Positions 33,583 to 42,084 of a stretch of DNA of 47,072 nt are shown in pieces; position 1 is the first letter of the stretch; each line of letters starts with the position of its first letter. A model generated the notes under the pieces. That model made no database searches. It was not told the DNA's origin and saw only the letters and a list, made by a program, of their open reading frames with translations. Origin of the DNA: Alphaproteobacteria bacterium (GTDB lineage: Bacteria > Pseudomonadota > Alphaproteobacteria > ATCC43930 > CGMCC-115725); NCBI GenBank assembly GCA_028866355.1, contig JAGWIH010000001.1, positions 1 through 47,072 on the forward strand, written 5' to 3'. A program made the position numbers and the translations under genes.

Positions 33583-34510
33583 ACCAGCGATAGGTTTCCC
33601 GGACGCCGTCTTCGAGCGTGATATGCGGCTGCCAGCCGAGGGCCGTCAGCCGACCGATGTCGACCCGTTTGCGGGGCGTGCCGTCGGGCTTGCCCGTGTC
33701 GAAAACCAGACGGCCGCGGAAGCCGGCGACGCGGCAAACCAGGTATGCCAGGTCGGCGATGCTGACTTCCTGGCCGCTGCCGACATTGACGATGTCTTCG
33801 CCGGAATAATTTTTCATCAAATGTACGAGGGCGTCGGCGCAGTCGTCGGCATGCAGGAATTCGCGCAGAGGACGGCCGCTGCCCCAGATTTCGACCGTCG
33901 GCGCGTCGTGCTCCACGGCGTCGTACGCTTTGGCGATCAGCGCCGGCAGGACGTGGCTCGAACGCAGGTCGAAATTGTCGCCGGTGCCGTAAAGATTGGT
34001 CGGCATCGCCGATATAAAGTCGCAGCCGTGCTGGCGGCGATAGGCCTGGGCCAGCTTGATGCCGGCGATCTTAGCGACCGCGTACCATTGGTTGGTCGGC
34101 TCGAGCGGGCCGGTAAGCAGCGAATCCTCGTGCATCGGCTGCGGCGCCAGGCGCGGATAGATGCACGTCGAGCCGAGAAAGAGCAGCTTTTCAACGCCGG
34201 TGCGCCGCGCCGCCTCGATCACGTTGGCCGCGATCATCAGGTTGTCGTAGATGAAATCCGCCGGCCGCGAATCGTTGGCATAGATGCCGCCGACCCGCGC
34301 CGCGGCGACAAACACAGCCTGAGGCCGGTTGGCCGTCATCCAGGCCTCGACCGCCGGCGCCTGGCGCAGGTCGCAGTCGACATGCCCCACGGTCAGGATC
34401 TCGCACTGCTCCGCCGCCAGGCGCCGCACCAGAGCAGCGCCAACCAACCCGCGATGGCCAGCAACCCAGACGCGCTTATTCTGCAGCGCGTATGGTGAAT
34501 TCGTCGGCAT
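33533..34510 (-). CDS. fcl: GDP-L-fucose synthase (GDP-4-keto-6-deoxymannose epimerase/reductase)
   Basis: A 325-residue short-chain dehydrogenase/reductase. The NADPH-binding GHRGLVGAAL loop is at 19-27. The catalytic residues are Ser114 (FLGSTCIYP), Tyr143 and Lys147 (QWYAVAKIAG). FISAMPTNLYGTGDNFD and REFLHADDCADAL are GDP-fucose synthase hallmarks. It converts GDP-4-keto-6-deoxy-D-mannose, the Gmd product, to GDP-L-fucose. The ATG at 34510 follows GGGGAGA and overlaps the gmd stop by 35 bases; a longer frame to 35089 is only a shadow of gmd. A mannose-1-phosphate guanylyltransferase is not in the window, so GDP-mannose must come from elsewhere. Confidence 0.94.
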   Translation of the reverse strand: MPTNSPYALQNKRVWVAGHRGLVGAALVRRLAAEQCEILTVGHVDCDLRQAPAVEAWMTANRPQAVFVAAARVGGIYANDSRPADFIYDNLMIAANVIEAARRTGVEKLLFLGSTCIYPRLAPQPMHEDSLLTGPLEPTNQWYAVAKIAGIKLAQAYRRQHGCDFISAMPTNLYGTGDNFDLRSSHVLPALIAKAYDAVEHDAPTVEIWGSGRPLREFLHADDCADALVHLMKNYSGEDIVNVGSGQEVSIADLAYLVCRVAGFRGRLVFDTGKPDGTPRKRVDIGRLTALGWQPHITLEDGVRETYRWYAEHRRSVRRQQLEAV

Positions 34511-35561
34511 CGGAGTCTCCCCGTTTGAGCGCCCGCCGGTCGGCTTCGACCATCTCGGCGACCAACTGCTCGAAGCTGGTTTTATGGCGCCAGCCGAGAC
34601 GCTGCCGGGCCTTTTCGGGATTGCCGAGCAGCAGATCGACCTCGGTCGGGCGGTAGTAGTGGGGATCGATCGCAACCAGGCACTCGCCGCTGCGGTCGCA
34701 CAGGCCGCGCTCGTCGGCGCCAATTCCAGACCAGACGATCGTCCGGCCGATGCAGCGGAATGCTCGCTCGACGAATTCGCGGACTGTATGTGTCTCGCCG
34801 GTGGCGAGCACATAGTCGTCGGGTTTCTCCTGTTGGAGAATGAGCCACATCCCTTCGACATAGTCGCGGGCGTGGCCCCAATCGCGCTTCGCGTCGATGT
34901 TGCCGAGATAGAGCCGCTTTTGCGCGCCGCGCTCGATCGCAGCGACGGCGCGGCTGATCTTGCGGGTAACGAAGGTTTCGCCGCGGACCGGCGATTCATG
35001 ATTGAACAAGATGCCGTTCGACGCGTGCAGGCCATAGGCCTCGCGGTAATTGACCGTGATCCAATAGGCGTAAAGCTTGGCCACTGCATACGGGCTCCGC
35101 GGATAGAACGGCGTCACCTCGCGTTGCGGCGTCTCCATCACCTTGCCGAACAGCTCCGATGTCGAGGCTTGGTAGAACCGCACCCGGTCGGGCATCTTTA
35201 GGATACGGATGGCCTCCAACACACGAAGCGTGCCGAGCGCGTCGGTATTCGCCGTGTATTCCGGTGTCTCGAAGCTCACCTGAACGTGGCTCTGCGCGGC
35301 GAGATTGTAGACTTCGGTCGGCCGGGCTTCCTCCAGAACGCGCAGCAGATTGAGCGAATCCGTCATGTCGCCGTAATGCAGGACGAAGCGTCCGTCGCCT
35401 TCGTGCAAATCGCGGTAGAGATGATCGACGCGATGCGTGTTGATCAGCGACGCCCGGCGCTTGATACCGTGCACGGTGTAGCCGCGCCGGAGCAGGAACT
35501 CCGCGAGATAGGCGCCGTCCTGTCCGGTGATACCGGTAATCAACGCGATCTTGTCGGTCAT
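34476..35561 (-). CDS. gmd: GDP-mannose 4,6-dehydratase
   Basis: A 361-residue extended SDR enzyme that makes GDP-4-keto-6-deoxy-D-mannose. The N-terminal GITGQDGAYLAEFLL motif (from residue 10) and the following HGIKRRAS are diagnostic. The catalytic cluster is in YQASTSELFGK (Thr134, Glu136) with Tyr158 and Lys162 (SPYAVAKLYA). Also typical are NHESPVRGETFVTRKI-like and LGNIDAKRDWGHARDYVEGMW. GAGGTG precedes the ATG. It lies 14 bases after the glycosyltransferase gene and overlaps fcl, forming one operon. It supplies precursors of L-fucose, or possibly other 6-deoxyhexoses, for the exopolysaccharide. Confidence 0.96.
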   Translation of the reverse strand: MTDKIALITGITGQDGAYLAEFLLRRGYTVHGIKRRASLINTHRVDHLYRDLHEGDGRFVLHYGDMTDSLNLLRVLEEARPTEVYNLAAQSHVQVSFETPEYTANTDALGTLRVLEAIRILKMPDRVRFYQASTSELFGKVMETPQREVTPFYPRSPYAVAKLYAYWITVNYREAYGLHASNGILFNHESPVRGETFVTRKISRAVAAIERGAQKRLYLGNIDAKRDWGHARDYVEGMWLILQQEKPDDYVLATGETHTVREFVERAFRCIGRTIVWSGIGADERGLCDRSGECLVAIDPHYYRPTEVDLLLGNPEKARQRLGWRHKTSFEQLVAEMVEADRRALKRGDSDADEFTIRAAE

Positions 35562-35575
35562 TCAATGCACCTCGA

Positions 35576-36802
35576 TTAGATACAAGCAATCCGCTCGGCC
35601 ACGCGGTCCCACGAATAAGCGTTCATCACGTGGCGTTGGCCGCTTTCGCCCATCTGCTTGAGCCGCTCTGGATCGGCGACCGCACTCAGAATTCCAGCCG
35701 CAACGGCCTCCGGGGTCGCCTCGTCGACGAGAATCCCGTGCGAGCCATCTTCGACGATCTCGGGCAGGCCGTTGCGATTGAGGCCCAGGACTGGCGTGCG
35801 CGAGCACAGAGCCTCGAGATAGACCTGGCCCCATGGATCGTTGAGCATCGGTTGGGTCAGCAACGTCGCGTCGGCATAAAGTCGCCGCAGCGCATCCCAG
35901 CTGACGTTCCCCAGGAAGGTGATGTGCGGGTCACGCGGCACCTGGGTGCGGCTGCGCGGATCGCCGACGATCGTCAGGGTCAGATCGGGCCGGCTGCGGC
36001 GCGCCAGGGCAAAGGCGCGCAACAGCAGCGAGCCGCCTTTGGCCCGGAACAGGTGCTTGGCAACGAACAGCAGCCGTGCCGCGCGGTAATCCTTGGGGCC
36101 GAAATAGGGGGAGATATTGCCCATGCCCGAGCCGGCAACGGTGACCCGCCCGGCTGGCAGGCCGTAATGCTTGATGATGTTGTCGCGCGTCTGCGCGCTG
36201 AACGTGAAAACGTGTGCGACCGATGCCAGCGCCTCGCGCTCGAGCCGCTCATATTCCGCCAGCGCCCGCGGCGTGTAATGGCCGGCATCGGGCCGGTGGC
36301 GCAATGACAGGTTCCAGCTTTGGTCGCAGTAGAGATAATGGCGGATGTCCGGCAACAGATCGAACGCGGGTAGGTCGAGCGTTCCGGTGTGAATGACGTG
36401 ATTCACGCCCAGCCGCGCGGTCTCTTCGGCAACGGTGACGGCGTTATGGTCGCGCGCCGGCGTCGCGCGCAGCACCTGTTCGGTGGTCGAGAGCCGACCG
36501 TAGCCGTCGAGCAGCCACCGCGCGGCGTAAGCGAGCCGCCGTGCACGGCCGATCACCGGATGAATGGTTTCCACTTCGATACCCAGCCGCCGCAAAGCCG
36601 TCCCCAGGTTGTAGGGTGCGCCCGACCATGTCCGCCGATCGGCCGGGTCACCAAAAACACACGAAATCGCGACACGGTCGAATCGCAGTCGGCGCGTCGG
36701 CGGCGGCGCGGTTCGGATGAGCTCAGCAGGATGAAGATGAACCGTCGGCACGTGGCGTCTGTTTTTTCGTCCCCGGTCCGAACCGGCGTTTGAGGGAAAC
36801 AT
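35576..36802 (-). CDS. Glycosyltransferase family 4 protein
   Basis: A 408-residue GT-B enzyme heading the minus-strand operon with gmd, fcl and wzx copy 1. The acceptor domain includes GAPYNLGTALRRLGIEVE and YLYCDQSWNLS. The donor domain has LLFVAKHLFRAKGGSLLLRAF and an E-x7-E region in DPWGQVYLEALCSRTPVLGLNRNGLPEIVEDG. The N-terminal ~40 residues are Arg/His/Pro-rich and not typical of the family, so the true start could lie further in; ATG at 36802 is used here. Co-transcription with gmd/fcl makes it a candidate fucosyl- or mannosyltransferase, but that is only inference from position. Confidence 0.85.
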   Translation of the reverse strand: MFPSNAGSDRGRKNRRHVPTVHLHPAELIRTAPPPTRRLRFDRVAISCVFGDPADRRTWSGAPYNLGTALRRLGIEVETIHPVIGRARRLAYAARWLLDGYGRLSTTEQVLRATPARDHNAVTVAEETARLGVNHVIHTGTLDLPAFDLLPDIRHYLYCDQSWNLSLRHRPDAGHYTPRALAEYERLEREALASVAHVFTFSAQTRDNIIKHYGLPAGRVTVAGSGMGNISPYFGPKDYRAARLLFVAKHLFRAKGGSLLLRAFALARRSRPDLTLTIVGDPRSRTQVPRDPHITFLGNVSWDALRRLYADATLLTQPMLNDPWGQVYLEALCSRTPVLGLNRNGLPEIVEDGSHGILVDEATPEAVAAGILSAVADPERLKQMGESGQRHVMNAYSWDRVAERIACI

Positions 36803-36821
36803 CGCCGCACTCCGCGTCGCC

Positions 36822-36836
36822 AGTGATCAACGTGTG
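36822..36836. promoter_or_regulatory. Shared motif AGTGATCAA-N2-TGTG, copy in the 36.8 kb divergent region
   Basis: AGTGATCAACGTGTG lies 20 bases upstream of the minus-strand glycosyltransferase start. A 13/15 match sits at 43738-43752, and the core GTGATCAA recurs (minus strand) at 20974-20981 before wza. All three are in intergenic regions of the polysaccharide locus. A TGGTCAC element follows at 36882-36888, before the plus-strand gene. Confidence 0.35.
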
Positions 36837-36958
36837 GCGTTTGTGCACGCTAAAAATGGCGCTGCCGTGGGTAACACAGAATGGTCACATTGGAGAGAAC
36901 GGCGCGCGGGCAATAATTTTTAGCTGGCCAGTCAGGGCAGCGGCGCCGCACGGAGACC

Positions 36959-38215
36959 GTGGCAGTGTTGCACTCGACCGATAACCGGGTCCTGATTTTT
37001 TTCGCGCCGGACATCACCGAAACCAATACCGTTAAACGCGTTCAGGAATTCGTCGACAACGGCATCGCGCCGGTGATCTTCGGCTTTCGGCGTGGACGCT
37101 ATAACGCGCGCTACCGACCGGATTGTCCGTATGTCCTGCTCGGCGCAACGCATGACGCGCGGTATTGGCACCGCCTACGGGCATTGGTCGGTGCGGTGCC
37201 ACGCCTGCTCGCCAATCGGCACCAGCTGCGGGCGGCCGCCGTGTTTTACGCGCGCAATATCGACCAACTGGCGCTTGCATTGCTGGCGCGCCGGCTTTTC
37301 AACCCGACCGTTCCCGTCGGCTACGAGGTTCTCGACATCCAGCCGCCGTTCGTCTCGCGGCGCTGGCGCGCGGCGGTGCTGCGCTGGTTCGAAAGGTGGT
37401 GCCTGCGCCGTATCCGCGTTCTGGTTGTGTCGTCGCCGGCGTTCTATCGCAATTTCTATGCGTCACGCCAAGGCTATGCCGGCGAATGGTTCGTACTCGA
37501 GAACAAGCTGCATCGCTCGGCGCTGACGCATCGGCCGCCACCGGTCGCGACGCCGGCACCACGGCCGGCCGGCGATTACCGCTGGACCGTCGGGTACTTC
37601 GGCCTCATCCGCGGCGAGGAAACGTTCGCGCTGATGCTGCGTCTGGCGCGGCGACTGCGCCATCGCGTTCTGTTCCGCTTTGGTGGCATTTTCACGACCG
37701 TGCGCGAGACGCGCTTCCGCGCCGCGCTCGATCGCCAGCCGAACATGGTTTATGACGGCGAGTACGCAAATCCCGAGGGGCTGGCGGCGCTCTATGGCGG
37801 CGTCGATTTCGTTTGGGCGCTCGATCTCGAAAATACCGCGGACAATTCGCGCTGGCTGTTGCCGAACCGCTTCTACGAGGCGGGGCTGTTCGGCGTGCCG
37901 TGCCTGGCGGTGCGCGGTTTCGAGTTCGGCAACATGCTCGAACGCACGCGCATCGGTTGGACTTTTGCCGACCCCCTCGAAGAGTCGCTGACGAATTTCT
38001 TCGAGACACTCACCGCCGCCGACTATCTCCAGAAGCGGCATCGGTTGGCGGCGCTCCCGCGCAGCACATTCGTCGCCGACGAGGACGCGGCGGCGCTTTG
38101 CCGCATCCTTACCGGACCGCAGACGGATCGGATGACCGTGGTGTACCCGACTTTTCCGGGTCGCGACCATGCGCTGGCGCGCGACGCGGCGTATCTGCGG
38201 CGTCGGTCGTTGTAA
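36959..38215 (+). CDS. Glycosyltransferase, GT4-like
   Basis: A 418-residue GT-B type protein. The N-terminal domain has FFAPDITETNTVKRVQEFVDNG and AVFYARNIDQLALALLAR, and the central YEVLDIQPPFVSRRW resembles ExoL/WfgS-like polysaccharide glycosyltransferases. The donor-domain side has RWTVGYFGLIRGEETFALML, LAALYGGVDFVWALDLE and LPNRFYEAGLFGVPCLAVRGFE. The canonical E-x7-E is only partly present (YEAGLFGVP). The GTG at 36959 follows GGAGA closely; GTG at 36965 is an alternative. It appears monocistronic: 157 bases divergent from the previous gene and a 324-base gap after it. Sugar specificity is unknown. Confidence 0.82.
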   Translation: MAVLHSTDNRVLIFFAPDITETNTVKRVQEFVDNGIAPVIFGFRRGRYNARYRPDCPYVLLGATHDARYWHRLRALVGAVPRLLANRHQLRAAAVFYARNIDQLALALLARRLFNPTVPVGYEVLDIQPPFVSRRWRAAVLRWFERWCLRRIRVLVVSSPAFYRNFYASRQGYAGEWFVLENKLHRSALTHRPPPVATPAPRPAGDYRWTVGYFGLIRGEETFALMLRLARRLRHRVLFRFGGIFTTVRETRFRAALDRQPNMVYDGEYANPEGLAALYGGVDFVWALDLENTADNSRWLLPNRFYEAGLFGVPCLAVRGFEFGNMLERTRIGWTFADPLEESLTNFFETLTAADYLQKRHRLAALPRSTFVADEDAAALCRILTGPQTDRMTVVYPTFPGRDHALARDAAYLRRRSL

Positions 38216-38539
38216 CGAATTCCTTCAACAACGCGTCGGCTACCTTGGTTGTGCCGCACGATCAGTCCGTGCGGTCCCATGCTGCCGTGTGACAAAGCTG
38301 TGATTCGTCGGCCGTGACCACGCTGGTCACTGGCCGGTGGGATATCACGCGTGCGTGATGCCGTTGGGCCAAACATCCATCGACATCAACGGCACCTGAT
38401 TAGTGGCTTTCTGTCGTCGAACACTTCCCCTGTCGCACACGCCGGTAGGACCGCCGCGTTTCCCAAACATTCGAATTGTCGTCACGATGTCCGGCTCGGA
38501 TAACACAAGCAGCCGGCGAATAAATCGCGAGCTTCGGTA
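38216..38539. other. 324-base intergenic region with three palindromes
   Basis: No coding frame is convincing here. The region holds a perfect 7-base hairpin CCGCACG/CGTGCGG (38254-38274), the tight palindrome GTGACCA-CGC-TGGTCAC (38314-38330) and ATCACGC-GT-GCGTGAT (38344-38359). A direct TGTGA-N6-TGTGA lies at 38288-38303. The first may terminate the upstream gene; the others sit ~180-225 bases before the next glycosyltransferase gene and look like operator sites. Confidence 0.6.
38314..38330. promoter_or_regulatory. Palindromic operator candidate GTGACCA-CGC-TGGTCAC
   Basis: A perfect 7-base inverted repeat with a 3-base spacer, further flanked by GGCC on both sides, inside the 38216-38539 region. 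It shares the GGTCAC half-site with the palindrome at 11919-11935 and the single site at 36883-36888. This suggests a dimeric regulator with several targets in the window. Confidence 0.4.
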
Positions 38540-39892
38540 ATGCGCGAAGGTGGAGGCGTTCTTCCGGATGCCGGCTCTCGCGTCTCTGAGGGTCTCAAGA
38601 TCCTTCATCTCAGCACGTTTGACGGCGACGACGGCGCCGCACGCGGGTCGCTGTGGCTGCACCACGCGTTGCGGACGCGCGGTTGCAATTCGCGAATGGT
38701 CGTCGGTTGCAAACGCGGCAGTGATCCGACGGTGTCGCAGTTGCCCGGATCGCTCATGCGGCTCTGGGCCATGGCACGGATGAAATTCGACGCGCTGCCG
38801 CTGAATCGCTATCGCGGACATGGGCCGATGGCGTCGTTCTGGACCGTCGGCTGGCTGCCCAGTCGATTGGGTGCCCTCGCCAAACAGTTCACGCCCGACA
38901 TCGTCCATCTCCATTGGGTTGGTGCCGGCTTTTTTCCGGTGCGCGCCTTGAAGCAATTCAGCTGTCCGGTGGTCTGGACGTTGCGCGACATGTGGCCATT
39001 TACCGGCGGGTGCCACTACACCAGCGGATGCACCCGGTACCAACATGCCTGCGGCGCTTGTCCGCAGCTGCATTCCGATCAGGACGACGACCTCAGCCGC
39101 GCGATCTGGCGCGGCAAACAACGCCACTGGTCCGACGCCGATTTATGGCTCGTACCGATCAGCGACTGGTTGGCCGATTGCGCCCGTGCCAGCACGCTGC
39201 TCCGCCACTATCCGATCGAAGTGATCCCGAACGGCGTCGATCTCGACCGTTTCCAGCCGATCGAGAAGCGCCAGGCACGGCAATATTGCGGTCTTCCACC
39301 CGACCGCCCGATCATCATTTACGGCGCAATGCGCGCGACCCGCGATCCGCGCAAGGGGTTTCGCGAATTGCTTGCGGCGTTGGGAAAATTCCGCGGCGCG
39401 ACGGAACGTTCCGACGTTATGCTTGTGGTTTTCGGCGATCTTCGGCATGGCGATCTGCCCGATCTTGGCATCGAATCGCGGTATCTCGGCTATATCGACG
39501 ACGACGTCCGTCTAGCGCAGCTTTATGCGAGCGCTGACGTCGCGGTCATGCCGTCGCTTCAGGAGGCCTTCGGCAAGACTGTCGTCGAGGCGATGGCGTG
39601 CGGCACGCCGGTGGTCGCTTTCGACACCGGCGGGCCGCGCGACATCGTCGATCACCGTGTCGATGGGTATCTGGCCGAGCCGTTCAGCGCCGACGATCTT
39701 GCCCGTGGGATCGCCTGGTGCCTCGATGAAGTCCGACAGGGTACGCCGCTCGGAACACGGGCGCGGGTCAAAGCGGCATCGAAGTTCGATATCGATACGG
39801 TCGCCGCCCGCTATCACGCGCTCTATCGGACCGCCGTTGCGGCGAGGCGCACACCCACCATCGTCGCGGCGCCGCGCCTGGCCAACGCCTGA
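38540..39892 (+). CDS. Glycosyltransferase family 4 protein (WcaC-like)
   Basis: A 450-residue GT4 enzyme. ILHLSTFDGDDGAARGSLWLHHAL begins the fold after a ~19-residue leader. The acceptor region has FTPDIVHLHWVGAGFFPV and the Cys-rich WTLRDMWPFTGGCHYTSGCTRYQHACGACPQL-type block, a hallmark of a WcaC-like GT4 subgroup. The donor domain has VIPNGVDLDRFQPI, ATRDPRKGFRELL and QEAFGKTVVEAMACGTPVVAF with the E-x7-E pair. A poor ribosome-binding context at 38540 leaves the start uncertain; GTG at 38585 is another option. It stands alone between the palindrome-rich region and the convergent methyltransferase gene. It probably adds one sugar to the repeat unit. Confidence 0.88.
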   Translation: MREGGGVLPDAGSRVSEGLKILHLSTFDGDDGAARGSLWLHHALRTRGCNSRMVVGCKRGSDPTVSQLPGSLMRLWAMARMKFDALPLNRYRGHGPMASFWTVGWLPSRLGALAKQFTPDIVHLHWVGAGFFPVRALKQFSCPVVWTLRDMWPFTGGCHYTSGCTRYQHACGACPQLHSDQDDDLSRAIWRGKQRHWSDADLWLVPISDWLADCARASTLLRHYPIEVIPNGVDLDRFQPIEKRQARQYCGLPPDRPIIIYGAMRATRDPRKGFRELLAALGKFRGATERSDVMLVVFGDLRHGDLPDLGIESRYLGYIDDDVRLAQLYASADVAVMPSLQEAFGKTVVEAMACGTPVVAFDTGGPRDIVDHRVDGYLAEPFSADDLARGIAWCLDEVRQGTPLGTRARVKAASKFDIDTVAARYHALYRTAVAARRTPTIVAAPRLANA

Positions 39893-39901
39893 CGCCGGCG
39901 T

Positions 39902-40816
39902 TCAGGGTTTACGCAGAATGACGAGAATGTTGTTTCCGGGCTCGCGCGTCCGCGCGTATGCAAAGCCCATCAGCGCGCTCGCGACCCGTCGTGCCGCGCG
40001 GTAGACAAAGGCGCCGCGCGTCGCGTCGGTCACCGTGTCGTTGAGTTCGAAATAGCGCTTCTCGACGTAAATTTGTTCGACTGCCAAGCCGTACAATTGC
40101 GCCAAGCGCTCGTAAACCGGCGCCGAGAAATGGCCCATATGGTGCGGCGGAAGATCGAAAGCGTCTTCGCGCCGCGCCAGCATCGCCGACGCGTGGTTAG
40201 GCGTGGCCAGCGCCAGAATTCCGCCGGACCGCAGGCATTTGATGCAGGCCGCGAGGAACGTGTCGGGTGCTACGACGTGCTCGAGAACTTGGAAACTGCA
40301 CACCAAGCTGAAGCATTCCGACGCGGCCGCCGCAACCTGCTCGATCGCGGACTCGACAATCGGAAACCGCGTCACCTTGTCGTCGATCGCCGCGCGGTTG
40401 AATTCGATGCCGATCGCGTCGGCGACGCGGCCTTCGAGACTGCGCAGAAAGAAGCCGCGGCCGCATCCGATCTCAAGCACACGGTCCGGCAGCGCTGCCA
40501 ACCGCCGGATAAACGGATATTCCCAGCGTTCGGCGTGATAATAGTCCGGCGACTGCCGCGCCAAATAGCGATAGAACCGCTCGTCGCCGGCGATCGACGC
40601 GGGACGCCAGAATCGATAGCCGGTTGCGCGACATTCGAAGAGTTGGATTTCTCGCAGGCTTCCGAACCAGGGCGCGACGTCGGCGCCGCACTTGCGGCGA
40701 TAAGCGGCAACGAGATCGCCGACCGGAAGGGACAACACGAGATCGGATGGTCCAAAGGGCCCATCCGTCGTTGTGGCCATGTCCGTGGGCCGGCTTTGGG
40801 CCGCCGCCAGGCTCAT
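39902..40816 (-). CDS. Class I SAM-dependent methyltransferase
   Basis: A 304-residue methyltransferase. Motif I DRVLEIGCGRGFFLRSL (Gly-rich loop from about 114) binds S-adenosylmethionine. IGIEFNRAAID is motif II, and FSLVCSFQVLEHVVAPDTFLAACIKCLRSGGILALATPNH forms the post-I/III region of the UbiE/COQ5-like fold. The preceding FRYLARQSPDYYHAERWEY-like segment is common in methyltransferases of polysaccharide loci. Its ATG overlaps the glycosyltransferase stop as ATGA, so it is the last gene of a minus-strand operon (wzx copy 2, GT4, methyltransferase). It likely O-methylates a sugar or a chain end of the exopolysaccharide; the target is inferred from context only. Confidence 0.88.
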   Translation of the reverse strand: MSLAAAQSRPTDMATTTDGPFGPSDLVLSLPVGDLVAAYRRKCGADVAPWFGSLREIQLFECRATGYRFWRPASIAGDERFYRYLARQSPDYYHAERWEYPFIRRLAALPDRVLEIGCGRGFFLRSLEGRVADAIGIEFNRAAIDDKVTRFPIVESAIEQVAAAASECFSLVCSFQVLEHVVAPDTFLAACIKCLRSGGILALATPNHASAMLARREDAFDLPPHHMGHFSAPVYERLAQLYGLAVEQIYVEKRYFELNDTVTDATRGAFVYRAARRVASALMGFAYARTREPGNNILVILRKP

Positions 40817-42084
40817 AGCAGCGACCGATAATGCTGTTGCAGCCGCCGGTTCAGGCCCTGCACGTCGAATTCTGCCGCCACTTTCGCACGTCCGGCGGCG
40901 CTGAGCCGGGCGCAGAGGGCCGGGTCGCGCGCCAGGGCCAGCAACGCATTTGCCAGGCCGTCGACGTCGCGCTCATCCGCCAGCAGACCCGAAGCGCCAT
41001 GCTCGACGATCTCGTCGACGCCGGCGTGGCGTGTCGCCACCACGGCCAAACCGGTCGCCATTGCCTCTTTAAGGACGACGGGCGAACCTTCCTGGTCGCC
41101 GTTGGCGCCCGTGATGCTGGGAAACAGCAGCGCGTCCATCTCGCCCATCAAGGCAATGATTTCGTCCTGGGTCTTCCAACCGCAAAAGGTCACCCGATCG
41201 GCGATGCCGCGCTCGCGCGCCAGCGATACCAGAGGCGCACGCAAGGGACCGTCGCCAACGATGACGTACCGGATGGCCGTGCCCGCCGCGGCCGCCTGCG
41301 CCACGGCGCGCAGGCCATAGGCGACGCCTTTTTTGTCGACCAGCCGCGCCACCGTCAAAACCGCGAGCGGGTGCGCCGGGTCCGGCCGCCGTTGCCGGAA
41401 CGGAAACCGCGTCAGGTCGACGCCCAAATGATGAACTCGGATCCGGTCGGGATCACAACCGTGGCGGACTAGCCGCCGGCCCAGATGCGCCGAGACGGGC
41501 AGGAACAGATCACCGACGCGAAACAGGTGATGATAGAGGTTGGGATCCTGGTCGAGACAGGCGCTGGCGTCGACGCCGTGGAAATTGACGACGACGCGGC
41601 CGCGGATCGCGCCGATCTCGCGCAAGAACGCGGCGGTGCGCCCGGTCAGGCCGAAATGGCAATGAATGATGTCGAACGGCGGATGGTCGACCAGGCGGTC
41701 CGTCCAGTGCAACAGCGCCAGGGATCGAGCTTCCTCTTGGTAGCGCGGATCGAGCGCGCGCAACGCCGGCCGCGCCAGTCGGCGGCGGATTAGAATTCGA
41801 GAGGCGCCGAGGATTCGTGCGGCGCGATTGGCCGGCATCGCGCGGTAACGCAGCCGCTCGTTGAGTCGATAGCGGCGGAAATCGGCATGCACCGACGGAT
41901 CGCCGGCGCGCGGCAGATTGGCGAAGATCGTCACGTCGTTGCCGGCGTCGAGCAGGCCGGTGATGTGGCTGAGGACGAATGTCTCGCTAAGCGCCGGAAA
42001 CTCGTTCGCGAAGACCGCCACCCGTAGCGGCCGCTCCGTCGGTTGTTTCATCGCCGTCATCGCCGGCTCGCGCACGTCAAGCAT
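40813..42084 (-). CDS. Glycosyltransferase family 4 protein (WcaL/AmsK-like)
   Basis: A 423-residue GT4 enzyme. VAVFANEFPALSETFVLSHI is the diagnostic N-terminal signature of the WcaL/AmsK/ExoL-like colanic/amylovoran type. DIIHCHFGLTGRTAAFL and VVNFHGVDASA follow. The donor domain contains LTVARLVDKKGVAYGLRA, YVIVGDGPLRAPLVSLA and GSPVVLKEAMATGLAVVATRHAGVDEIVEHG with E-x7-E-like spacing. Its ATG overlaps the wzx copy 2 stop by 8 bases, and its stop overlaps the methyltransferase start, so the three genes are tightly coupled. It should add a sugar to the lipid-linked repeat unit, possibly one later methylated by the next gene. Confidence 0.92.
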   Translation of the reverse strand: MLDVREPAMTAMKQPTERPLRVAVFANEFPALSETFVLSHITGLLDAGNDVTIFANLPRAGDPSVHADFRRYRLNERLRYRAMPANRAARILGASRILIRRRLARPALRALDPRYQEEARSLALLHWTDRLVDHPPFDIIHCHFGLTGRTAAFLREIGAIRGRVVVNFHGVDASACLDQDPNLYHHLFRVGDLFLPVSAHLGRRLVRHGCDPDRIRVHHLGVDLTRFPFRQRRPDPAHPLAVLTVARLVDKKGVAYGLRAVAQAAAAGTAIRYVIVGDGPLRAPLVSLARERGIADRVTFCGWKTQDEIIALMGEMDALLFPSITGANGDQEGSPVVLKEAMATGLAVVATRHAGVDEIVEHGASGLLADERDVDGLANALLALARDPALCARLSAAGRAKVAAEFDVQGLNRRLQQHYRSLL

